Source: CAZWDL01 sp964632995 (GTDB lineage Bacteria; Bacteroidota; Bacteroidia; Chitinophagales; Saprospiraceae). From it: a stretch of DNA of 50,456 nt. The stretch lies in contig CAZWDL010000044.1 of the NCBI GenBank assembly GCA_964632995.1, positions 1 to 50,456 on the forward strand. Reading direction: 5' to 3'. The notes below the pieces were generated by a model. That model did no database searches. It was not told the DNA's origin and worked only from the letters and a program-made list of their open reading frames with translations. Position numbers and translations under genes: made by a program. Each line of letters starts with the position of its first letter. Position 1 is the first letter of the stretch. Positions 9,901-17,541 of the stretch are shown here, piece after piece.

Positions 9901-11096
9901 TAAGCATTGCTCAGGGTGGCAATCTGTTGGGGCGAGGCATACCCCAGCCGCTCGATAACGATATCGGGACGATGGTAGTACAGATCAAAATGTTCGAAAG
10001 TATAAAATTCGCCATTGTACTGAAAGCCGATGTTTTTTTCAGCGTCCTTGCTCATCGCGTAGTAATTGTCGGGCGTATACATCAGGTATTGATCATCCGG
10101 TAAATTCACGAAAGTGAGTATCAATTCCCAGGACTTTAAATCATAAATTTTGATTTGACGACCATCGGTGATCGCCACTCTTTCTCCTTCCGGATCGGGA
10201 TCAAAGCTTTTAATCCAGATCAGATCTGTCGTTTTGGAGTGGAGCAACTGAAAATCGGGAATAGAGAAAAAATCAATCCGATTGCCATAGGCGATTAATA
10301 GCTGTTGTTGGTTAAAGCTAAAGCGAACATCCATCGCCCGGCCGTTCAAGTCCGCCACCACCTTTTTCTTTTTCGTATCGAAGATGGTCACCCTTTGTTC
10401 GTATTGCAGGATCAACCAACGGTCATCTGCACTAAGGATCATTTTTTCGGTAGCGGGAAGCGGAAAAGTTTTGACCTTTTTGCATTCCGGGAGTTGACAA
10501 AGAGCCAGTACTGCCTCCTGGGGCTTACCCCAAGTGTACCCGTATAAGAGATCTCCTTGATTTGAGAAAATCTTGGGTATTAAATTCGGGCTGAATTGCT
10601 TATAACTTTGATACTTATTCTGTTGATCATCCCGCTGATAAAGTTCTCGTTCCACTATCATCCACTCCCTGTTCCGACTAACCAGTGTAGGATCGATATT
10701 ACTAAAAAGAGGAACAATTGCCTTATTCTTGGGATCGAATACATAGTCGGGAAAAGCCCAATGGTAGGTTTGCTCCGGTTGCTGGTACTTCTCCGGGATA
10801 TTTAAATTTATGGACAATCGGCCATCAGGCAATAGGTCGGATGAGCTTTTTACACTGGGAAATGGCGCTTCTGTCGCCCCCACGTAGCGGCTACTTTCTA
10901 AGTCATATTGCCGGCCGTAAATGGAGGATAAATCCCACCAATCCAAACCTCCACCTTCCCAACACAAGACACCATCTTTGCCAAAGATAATTTGCTCTAT
11001 TCCTTTTCCGGGAGTCGGATCTTGGAAAAAGTCAATTTCTCCGGCCAAATAATCTACCAAGGCTATACTACGTCGTTGTTGTCGGTATTGAAGCAA
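6912..11096 (-). CDS. caspase-like peptidase with ankyrin repeats; 3' part of a probably frameshifted gene
   Basis: This frame encodes 1394 residues from a TTG codon. The first 400 or so residues are WD40-like strands without a signal peptide, then a linker typical of Bacteroidota caspase proteins (QYLMYTPDNYYAMSKDAEKNIGF, FDLYYHRPDIVIERLG). The C14 caspase-like domain spans about 530-790, with catalytic His606 in AGHG and Cys656 in DACNSG. From about residue 820 to the end there is a long ankyrin array, with many units such as GWTALEWAANNGQLEVVQYLIGKGADIN. It should be a protease that recognises partners through the ankyrin solenoid. The frame starts in the middle of a propeller blade and overlaps the preceding frame by 34 bp in the -1 phase, so the two are probably one roughly 1.78-kaa exported protein. 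It is the last gene of the minus-strand array. Substrates are unknown. Confidence 0.85.
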   Translation of the reverse strand: MLQYRQQRRSIALVDYLAGEIDFFQDPTPGKGIEQIIFGKDGVLCWEGGGLDWWDLSSIYGRQYDLESSRYVGATEAPFPSVKSSSDLLPDGRLSINLNIPEKYQQPEQTYHWAFPDYVFDPKNKAIVPLFSNIDPTLVSRNREWMIVERELYQRDDQQNKYQSYKQFSPNLIPKIFSNQGDLLYGYTWGKPQEAVLALCQLPECKKVKTFPLPATEKMILSADDRWLILQYEQRVTIFDTKKKKVVADLNGRAMDVRFSFNQQQLLIAYGNRIDFFSIPDFQLLHSKTTDLIWIKSFDPDPEGERVAITDGRQIKIYDLKSWELILTFVNLPDDQYLMYTPDNYYAMSKDAEKNIGFQYNGEFYTFEHFDLYYHRPDIVIERLGYASPQQIATLSNAYRKRLEKQGVNTTAITPGLDLPTVRLVNKQDLPIVSNAATLPLVIQATDEKRLISRLLITVNEVPVLDIKPDADAGLPTSSYHKTVNLRLTEPRNMIEVQVWNNQGIPSVKAKHFVRLAKTVHLDEPDLYLAVIGVSRYKDARMNLRFAAKDARDVKQLFQDRRGAFRQIHSFELLNEEVTKENVIALKAQLQKSRPGDRVILFLAGHGLLDKDLDFYFATHDIDFYNPAQRGIAFSELEDLLTNLPARQKVLLMDACNSGELDKLSVEQELIQENVEEGSLTFRSFGSTGVKSKEGAANAFTVMKDLFYDLRRQSGAVIISAASGGEVAIEGGKTSNGIFTYALLEGMGIGNASGLPADDFEDEQITISELQDYILKRVPELTKGRQRPTSRVEYLYNDFVILDVKGAVDVFDVVNKSLSLETLQDYSSKGGNLNDRDSDGATLLMRVAYEKNDPSLLRWLISHGADPTLKGTIEFEGKPTGYYGNLTSIAAAEGKIGMLQFLIEECKIPVDDREFDQNDRADTGWTALEWAANNGQLEVVQYLIGKGADINAKAPGDQTTALMLAARNGHLEVVKTLLQAGASIHAPDKDYWTALHYAARYGYPEVVQYLIQRGADVNRQTNTGHTPLMMAGINSHFHSFEHLLTAGADPQIRNKEGKTIDDLAQELKMLAVQELLAYQGANRPFFVAIKQKDQATVRRFLQQGASLQEQDPFGASMLMHIVSEFDDVEFIKEVMSFPHDVRQQGVIWSNRINGGFYGNLLCLAAGKGKLDILKFLVAEHQLPIDEREYELRTKAKTGWTALQWAACNREVSAIYYLLSKGANKNIDVDNGDTPPLLYMKGSSTQKTNTISEFVTNKLVTEENINSQDANGWSLWHYAAVNDWVDPALIKNTANFNLQTKKGWTPLMIAARNGFEGFIWTLRDKAKPDLINEDGFTALMVAASNGHTRACRVLIENYTLDCNRKSPTGETALDIARRKGHSSVVKLLEQEKSCR

Positions 11097-12241
11097 TAAT
11101 TACTTTGTACATTCACATCAATGATTGTGGTAGGCACTCCCGGCATGGGTATCGCGCAGACCGTCCCCCTTGTGCCCAGACACTGCGCCAGTTGGGGAAT
11201 CCTTCCCACCTCCGGGCTCTCCAAATCTGAAATATTTTCATATTCATCATACAGATAGCGGCCGTCCGGACTAAGGAAATATATTTGGGAAGCTTTCTTT
11301 TTAGCGTAAAAACCACCTAAGCCTGGTTTGGTGACCAATTCGCCACTTGCAAAATCCCAACGAATAGCGTGGGTCAGGTCTTTATCTACTTTTTCGCTGT
11401 AAGGTGGACGATAGATCGCGGTTAAGTATTTTTCTTGTTGATCCAATGCGAAATCGAGTAACCTAGCATCTGACCAGCCGGCTTTTGGCCTAAAGGTACG
11501 GGTAACTAAATCGGTTTGTACATTCCAAACATCGATGAAGGGTTCTTGTACCAAACGGCCTACCTCGGCAATGACCACTTCTTGTTGATTTGAAAGTAGG
11601 CGCACCTGTATTGTACCCGCGCCATCGGTTCGAGCTGGTTTATTTCCGTCCAGGAGTAACTCCCCACCGGGGAAGGACCACAGGCGGACTCGCAGCCGGT
11701 ATCCGCGCTCATTATCGATTCGCTCTCTGGTGGCTAAAAGGATTTTTGCCCCGTCCGGAGTGTACGTTAGATCTGCGGCGTCGATATTGCCCAAGGGCGT
11801 CCGGTGCAAGAGGCGCTCGTTTTGCCAATCCCAAACCATCAGCGAATGGCGTTTCTCAAACGGACCATCCAACTTGATTTCCTGAATACCGATCAGGTAA
11901 TTGGAGCCGGGCAGGAAAGCTATATTAGTATAGCGTTCCTCCCACTTTTGCTGTGTGAAATGTTTCATATCCTCCCCGGCAGGCAATTCCTTGGGTAAGG
12001 TTTTTACCTGAATCTTAGATCTCAAGTCCCAAATGATGGTGGCAAACGTATTGCTCGTAGCTAACCACTGGCCATCCGGAGAAATAGCAGGTAATTCAGG
12101 TCCGTTATCGATCGAATGTTCATTGAAAGGCAGACGGTCAAAACCTACCGGTTTTTGCAGTAGTAATTTGATGTCATGTTGAGCGGAGCTGATGCCGGCA
12201 ATTACGCTCAGCCAGAAAATAAGCAGGGTTTTTAAGTACAT
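11063..12241 (-). CDS. exported WD40-type N-terminal part of the caspase-ankyrin protein
   Basis: The 392-residue frame begins with a Sec signal peptide (MYLKTLLIFWLSVIAGISSAQ) and then shows WD40-like blades: ELPAISPDGQWLATSNTFATIIWDL, DLTYTPDGAKILLATRE, QIYFLSPDGRYLYDE. It ends at TAG in the middle of a blade (TTIIDVNVQSNYCFNTDNNDVV). The next frame resumes with SIALVDYLAGEIDFF, which is what the outer strand of the same blade should look like. Thus 6912-12241 reads most naturally as one gene (signal peptide, WD40, caspase, ankyrin) with a -1 shift inside 11063-11100. If the break is real, this product would be a stand-alone periplasmic WD40 protein and the caspase would stay in the cytoplasm. 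The start lies 41 bp after the FecR-like gene. Confidence 0.8.
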   Translation of the reverse strand: MYLKTLLIFWLSVIAGISSAQHDIKLLLQKPVGFDRLPFNEHSIDNGPELPAISPDGQWLATSNTFATIIWDLRSKIQVKTLPKELPAGEDMKHFTQQKWEERYTNIAFLPGSNYLIGIQEIKLDGPFEKRHSLMVWDWQNERLLHRTPLGNIDAADLTYTPDGAKILLATRERIDNERGYRLRVRLWSFPGGELLLDGNKPARTDGAGTIQVRLLSNQQEVVIAEVGRLVQEPFIDVWNVQTDLVTRTFRPKAGWSDARLLDFALDQQEKYLTAIYRPPYSEKVDKDLTHAIRWDFASGELVTKPGLGGFYAKKKASQIYFLSPDGRYLYDEYENISDLESPEVGRIPQLAQCLGTRGTVCAIPMPGVPTTIIDVNVQSNYCFNTDNNDVV

Positions 12242-12282
12242 TTCTGTAGTATCTAGGGTTTTCTATAAGGATCTGAAATTGC

Positions 12283-13125
12283 CTATAGATCGTAATGCCG
12301 TTTCAGCCAGCGTTCAAGGTTCTCCGGCTCCGGTAGTCCATAAACTTCCAAGAGGTAGTTCTCGATAGCCTTTCTCAATTTAGGGCGGTTGGTTTTGGAA
12401 GTGCCGTAGCTCGATCTGATGACCTCAATTTCCTGTCTCAAACTGGTTTCATCGGGAAAGATCAGCCGCATTTCGCTAATTTTTAAGGACTTCTTTTCCT
12501 GGCTATTATGATAATACAATTGAAATTGACTGGTCTTTTCGGGTGGAATAGCCTGACCGTCCACCTGGAAAAGTTTCTTTTTGTTAATGATCGCCTTCTG
12601 CCCTTCAGACGGAAGTTTCTTATTGATGGGTTGTGCTTCACCTTCCAACCGGTAGCGTATAAAAAAGAAATGATCATCATCTATAGGAAAGTTTTCCGCT
12701 TCGATCTTTAGTTCTGCTTTTTCACCCAATACTAGGAAGTCCCGATTTTCCAGGTATTCTTTAAATTCGATGTAAGTGAGGATCTTTCCGGGCCGGGTAT
12801 TGAACTTGGCCCGAATCGGTTCTAACTGATACCCCAGATCACTTTCCGCAGGTCGGGCAATATAAGACTGCTTCCGCTCATCGATTACGGCCAGCCGGTC
12901 TCCATCGGTAGAAAATTGCAAGGTATCTTCAGCGGAAAAACGGCTATTGGTTGCTAAAGACTGCCCATTGCTTATGTTGGTTATTGTACCCTTTACTTTG
13001 ATGACCTGAAATATTTTATCTAAGTCCGTGTGAGCGTTCGAATCAAGAGGAAGAGCGGCCCAGAGCAGGGTGCAGAAAGGCAGCAATAGTAAACAACCTA
13101 TTTTCATAGTTTTGATATTTTTCAT
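12283..13125 (-). CDS. exported FecR-like/uncharacterised protein
   Basis: This 280-aa protein has an N-terminal signal peptide (KIGCLLLLPFCTLLWAALPLDSNA); Met at 13125 or the internal Met at 13107 could be the start. The 13125 ATG overlaps the stop of the CHAT gene by 4 bp (ATGA), which favours it and implies translational coupling. Residues of about 37-85 (IFQVIKVKGTITNISNGQSLATNSRFSAEDTLQFST) resemble a small FecR-like beta domain, often seen beside caspase or CHAT proteins in Bacteroidota. The C-terminal 150 residues are charged and helical with no recognised family. It lies between a CHAT-STAND protease and an exported caspase, so it may be a periplasmic partner, inhibitor or substrate of one of them. 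That role is inference only. Confidence 0.7.
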   Translation of the reverse strand: MKNIKTMKIGCLLLLPFCTLLWAALPLDSNAHTDLDKIFQVIKVKGTITNISNGQSLATNSRFSAEDTLQFSTDGDRLAVIDERKQSYIARPAESDLGYQLEPIRAKFNTRPGKILTYIEFKEYLENRDFLVLGEKAELKIEAENFPIDDDHFFFIRYRLEGEAQPINKKLPSEGQKAIINKKKLFQVDGQAIPPEKTSQFQLYYHNSQEKKSLKISEMRLIFPDETSLRQEIEVIRSSYGTSKTNRPKLRKAIENYLLEVYGLPEPENLERWLKRHYDL

Positions 13126-16100
13126 TTTAGTACTTCCACTTTTCGCAGTCGGCCATCCTTCGTACCGACCAAGATCTGTTTTTGGTCCGGCAGTAAGCCA
13201 AGACCGGAAATTGCTGAGCCATCAAATTCATCAAGGGTTTGTAACCGCCGGCCATTCAAATCGAAGGTTAGGAGTAACCCTGCTGCGTCTCCGGCAATTA
13301 ATCGTTGACCATCAGAGCTGAAGACCAAATCATACACCGCTCTTCCTCCGCTGATATCGGCGCTGCCCGTACTGGCTTCCATCACGAGTTCACCTTTTAA
13401 ATTATGTACGCGCACCAGAGCGGAAGTACCACCGTGCCCGGTGGCTATCCGCTTTCCATCGGGGGAAAGCGCACAGGCTTCGATGCTTTCTTTTCCGGTT
13501 ACCCATTGCTGTAAGAGTTCAGCTTCCGGCGACCATCGCCGCAGTTGCCCATCATAGCAGGCCGTCCATATCCCCTGACCATCCGGTAAGACAATGACAT
13601 CACTCACGATATCGGGATGTGGTAGAGTGACTAAAGAATCACCCTTTATAGTCCACAATACGGCGGTGCTGTCCGCAGCACCGGTGATGACAAACCGGCC
13701 ATCAGCTGAACAGGCAATTGCAAAAATGCGACTGGAATGAGCCGGCAACTGGCGTATCATCATCCCATCTTTGTTCCAGAAGATTACATTGCCCTCATCG
13801 CCTCCGGTCAGTACCATTTGATCATCCGGATGCAGTGCTACGGCCGTGATATTGCCTTTGTGACCGACCAGGGTATGGAGCGGAACAAGATCCTGGTCTA
13901 CTAATACCGCCTTTTGTGCTTGTTTTGATTCGTACTGATCAAAAAAGTCATCGCTGCTAACTGTTAATGCATTAATATCGGAGGCTGCGGGAGCGCCTAA
14001 TCCAATCAACGTGCGCTTCCCGTCCCAGGATACGACCAGGTCGTTGATACTTCCGGCAAAAGCATCAGTTTCGTAGATCACTTTTGATTTCAGTTTCCAC
14101 CATTTAACGGTTCCGTCCTCGGATGCCGAAGCGAAAAAGTTGCCGTCGCGGGAAAAACGGACCCTATGTACAAAATCGGTATGCCCTCGGTAAGTTTTCA
14201 AAATATGTCCGCTGGTATCCCACAATAAAATGGATTTATCGTCGCTTGCGGTGAGAAAATAAGGACCTTTTGGTGAAAACTGTACATCATTTATTCTTTT
14301 TTGATGACCGATATATCTGGCCATTTCTCTTCCTTCTAATGACCATTTTCTGATTTCCCCATTGCGTAAGCCGGCGAAAATAGCCGTTCCGTTGGGGGAA
14401 AAGCCCGCTGAGGTCACTTTTGCCTTATGGGAAAAGGTTTGTAGGAGCTTGCCGGCGAAATCGTACATTCGTATTATTCCATCATCACCAGCACTCAAGA
14501 AAAGGGAATCGGAAGGAGAAAAAGCCAAAGTATTGAGGGCTGCTTGCCCCGTATTGGGAACCCGGACAGCTAATTTTCCCTGATCATCCCATAAAATCAA
14601 TTGACCACTCAGATCTCCGCTCAAAACCAGTTGCCCATCTGGTGAAGCAGCAATGGTGCTTACGGGAGCACGATGGCCTACGAAACTGCGTATCTGCCGT
14701 TCCGGAAAGTCGATCAACCGGAGGGTATGGTCCTCGCTGCTTACAACGATCCGTGGCTTGTCGGCCAAGAAATACATTTCTTTTGCCTGCTGCTTAAGTC
14801 CGAGACTGTCTTTGAGTTGTCCTTGCCGGTCGTACCAATAGATCGTTTTTCCTTGACTTATATACAACAGACTATCTCCCGGCGCGAAAGCAACTCCGCG
14901 AACAGCCTCGTCGTTCCCGGTTGCCAATGATAAGAGGTAAAACTCGTCATGTAAGTAAAGATCATGCCTTACCTGAAGAGCCATATCGTTATCCGGAAGA
15001 AGCATCAGGGCCTGGTCTATTTGCTTCCTGGCAGCGACCGCGTCTTCTTGCCCGATCTGTAAAGCGCGACCGGTCAACAGATTTACGTTGCCTAAGCGGT
15101 TGGATTGTATCCATAAAAACGTAATTAAGACCAGGAGAGCGCTTATCAACGTTACACCGGCCGTTTTCAGATAGCGATTTCGCCTTCGCTCAGCTTCTAA
15201 AGCAGCCTTTCTGATCCTGCTTTTTCGAATTAGTGCTTGCTCCTGGGTAGTCCAGATTCTCATTCCGTCAGCTCCTCTTTCCACCAGCGACAGGTCTGCC
15301 TCATCGATGACCGTTTGGGTAGCATCCTGCTCGTATTCGACCATTTTAGCAGAAAGGATTCGCAAGGCGCGCTGTCCCGGCTTTTCTGAATGCTGTATCG
15401 CTCGATGCACGATCGGCGCCAGGGTATCATGAGCAAGACTGTTAACATTAGATGAATTAGTTGTAAGTAGATATAACTCCCGAAGCTTTTCAACTAAATC
15501 ATCCAGAATGGCGCTTTGATGTTGATATTTTTGGCGCAGATCTTCCAAACTATGGCTTTCCGCAGTAACGAATTTACTGGTGTGATAATACAATACATCT
15601 AGTGCTAAGCCCGAGCTTTCCACCCGATGTGCTATTTCCTTTTCCCAGGCCCTGATCTTAGCCATTTGTTCCCGGAAAAAATCATCCAGCAATATTCCTT
15701 CGCGTTTCAACTTCTGATAATCATCCAGGGTAAAAAGCCGGTGATCCTCAGCCTCTTGCAGCCTCCACAATTTCGTCAATACGATTTGTAAGACCGGAGA
15801 AATCGGTGAGTTCTGGTCCAGCAGGAGATTTGCAGCTATTAGCTCCGCCAGCCCTTCCTCAATTTTCGTACTGTATTTGTTGAACAACTGCGGGGAGGAG
15901 GCAATCCCTTTAACAACTTCTTCTACACCTCTTTTATCCAACTTGTCCAAAAAGACTTTTTCTTTAGGTAATCCCAGGGTGCTAAAGGCTTTATCTACCT
16001 CCGAATCATACTCTTTACGGTAGCTAAAAATAATTTTCCCAATAGGTTGCCGTTGCGACTCATTAAAAATAAATTGAAGGGATTGGAGCAATTGATTGAA

Positions 16101-17420
16101 TTCATCTACCTGTTCCGGAGGAAACTGGGTAAAAACTTCTTCTACTTGATCAAGTACGATGATTACACCATCTTTTGAAGATCCGGACTCGGCCCTCAGC
16201 CAACTTTTAAGTAAATAGGGGGCATCCTCAAGTGGTGATCCGGCGACTTTTTTCTCCCGTGGGCTCAGGCTATCGATCAATTGCTCAAGGTGTTTGAGAG
16301 CGAGACCAGTGACTTGTTTCTGTACTTCTCTCAGTTGACCAATAGCATCCTGCAAAGGATCTACCTGATCACTTCGATTTGCTTGTTGCCCTTCGTCATT
16401 TCGAATCGTATTAAATGCCTGCGTCAACTGAGCAAAAATACTTTGGTGGTTAGCCATTCTCAGGTAGACAAGATCATACTGCGATTCAAGCCTGGGAAAT
16501 AAGCCGGCTTCCAGTAGAGACGATTTGCCTACGCCAGATTGCCCATACAGGAGTAAGATGGGGGCAGCATGCGGACTGGTCAGGCGATGGTACAGATCAC
16601 GAATATATTGACCACGGCCAAAAAATATTCTGGCAGATTTTTTCTTATATCGATTTAAAAACCGGAAGGGTTGATCCGGATATCCATAAGATCCTGGAAT
16701 GTCCGGAAGACCGAAGTAGGGGTCGCCGGCTGCATCGGGCAGGTTCCAGTTTTGGATGTATTCGTGACCTTGCCGATAGTGAATTTCCCAGGGAAAACGG
16801 GAGGATGCTTGAGCCCACCCTATTCCCCTCATGTCGGTAGATACTGCCGTTTGATAATAGGCATTCAGATTGTCCGTTCCTACTTGAGCCTGTACTTTGA
16901 AAGTAGCCTCTTTCCAAGCCTGATCAATCGTAGCCCCCTCCGCCATCGCGCTGTAAAAGCCAGTAGACAGGACCGCAGCAATCTGATCATCAATAGCCGA
17001 AATGGTGCCGATAACTGCCGGGATGCCTGCCCGAACTAGATTTTGAGCTTGATTGGTAGAAAAACAACCATTTAAGAATACGAGTTTTAACCCCTTTTGA
17101 TTAGCGAGGAAAGGAATCAACCCATCACTTTTGGCCCCCGCTAATCCTGTTTGATCCGCTTCCAGCATAAGTTCCAGATCTGTTGCATGGCCGCCGTAAT
17201 GAAATATAGCTACCTTATCGCGAAATTTTTTTCGCTGGAACGTATGGATCAGTTGTTCCAAATTAGCATTGGGCAACAATTGAATATTACATAGATCGTG
17301 ATCTTCCACCTTTTCCAATGAACGCTTGATGGCGTTCATCTCCTTGGGGAGATTATCTAAACGGCCCTTTTCTCCCGGGCGTTCATTAGCAAAAGCAAAG
17401 AGTAGCACCGGTTTTTTCAT
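13122..17420 (-). CDS. CHAT protease - STAND NTPase - TM - double WD40 propeller
   Basis: The 1432-aa protein is multidomain. Residues 1-200 form a CHAT (caspase-like) domain with His78 in HYGGHA and Cys119 in LNGCFS, followed by the family segment AGIPAVIGTISAIDDQIA. A P-loop STAND NTPase follows: Walker A GQSGVGKS at 293-300 and Walker B VIIVLDQVEE at 419-428. A single hydrophobic segment (about 749-770, TAGVTLISALLVLITFLWI) suggests membrane anchoring. Residues of about 838-1432 contain 14 WD40 repeats, enough for two seven-bladed propellers. Known relatives behave as signal-transduction NTPases in which ligand binding to the repeats releases NTPase-driven oligomerisation and protease activity. 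It is preceded by a 121-bp gap, the largest in this part of the array, and its stop overlaps the start of the FecR-like gene. All catalytic residues are present. Confidence 0.92.
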   Translation of the reverse strand: MKKPVLLFAFANERPGEKGRLDNLPKEMNAIKRSLEKVEDHDLCNIQLLPNANLEQLIHTFQRKKFRDKVAIFHYGGHATDLELMLEADQTGLAGAKSDGLIPFLANQKGLKLVFLNGCFSTNQAQNLVRAGIPAVIGTISAIDDQIAAVLSTGFYSAMAEGATIDQAWKEATFKVQAQVGTDNLNAYYQTAVSTDMRGIGWAQASSRFPWEIHYRQGHEYIQNWNLPDAAGDPYFGLPDIPGSYGYPDQPFRFLNRYKKKSARIFFGRGQYIRDLYHRLTSPHAAPILLLYGQSGVGKSSLLEAGLFPRLESQYDLVYLRMANHQSIFAQLTQAFNTIRNDEGQQANRSDQVDPLQDAIGQLREVQKQVTGLALKHLEQLIDSLSPREKKVAGSPLEDAPYLLKSWLRAESGSSKDGVIIVLDQVEEVFTQFPPEQVDEFNQLLQSLQFIFNESQRQPIGKIIFSYRKEYDSEVDKAFSTLGLPKEKVFLDKLDKRGVEEVVKGIASSPQLFNKYSTKIEEGLAELIAANLLLDQNSPISPVLQIVLTKLWRLQEAEDHRLFTLDDYQKLKREGILLDDFFREQMAKIRAWEKEIAHRVESSGLALDVLYYHTSKFVTAESHSLEDLRQKYQHQSAILDDLVEKLRELYLLTTNSSNVNSLAHDTLAPIVHRAIQHSEKPGQRALRILSAKMVEYEQDATQTVIDEADLSLVERGADGMRIWTTQEQALIRKSRIRKAALEAERRRNRYLKTAGVTLISALLVLITFLWIQSNRLGNVNLLTGRALQIGQEDAVAARKQIDQALMLLPDNDMALQVRHDLYLHDEFYLLSLATGNDEAVRGVAFAPGDSLLYISQGKTIYWYDRQGQLKDSLGLKQQAKEMYFLADKPRIVVSSEDHTLRLIDFPERQIRSFVGHRAPVSTIAASPDGQLVLSGDLSGQLILWDDQGKLAVRVPNTGQAALNTLAFSPSDSLFLSAGDDGIIRMYDFAGKLLQTFSHKAKVTSAGFSPNGTAIFAGLRNGEIRKWSLEGREMARYIGHQKRINDVQFSPKGPYFLTASDDKSILLWDTSGHILKTYRGHTDFVHRVRFSRDGNFFASASEDGTVKWWKLKSKVIYETDAFAGSINDLVVSWDGKRTLIGLGAPAASDINALTVSSDDFFDQYESKQAQKAVLVDQDLVPLHTLVGHKGNITAVALHPDDQMVLTGGDEGNVIFWNKDGMMIRQLPAHSSRIFAIACSADGRFVITGAADSTAVLWTIKGDSLVTLPHPDIVSDVIVLPDGQGIWTACYDGQLRRWSPEAELLQQWVTGKESIEACALSPDGKRIATGHGGTSALVRVHNLKGELVMEASTGSADISGGRAVYDLVFSSDGQRLIAGDAAGLLLTFDLNGRRLQTLDEFDGSAISGLGLLPDQKQILVGTKDGRLRKVEVLK

Positions 17421-17541
17421 AAACAGGCTTGCTTTTCAGAGCGCATAGTCGAATAGTTTGGGATTTGTCGGTTGTTGTCTTTACCAGATTCAAATCGTCA
17501 TCAGAGCTCGTCGTACACCGGATTTTCAATCAAACAGCATC

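Noticed and set aside
11063..11100. Programmed ribosomal -1 frameshift
   Set aside because: No X-XXY-YYZ slippery heptamer and no obvious downstream pseudoknot in the overlap; an indel is simpler.
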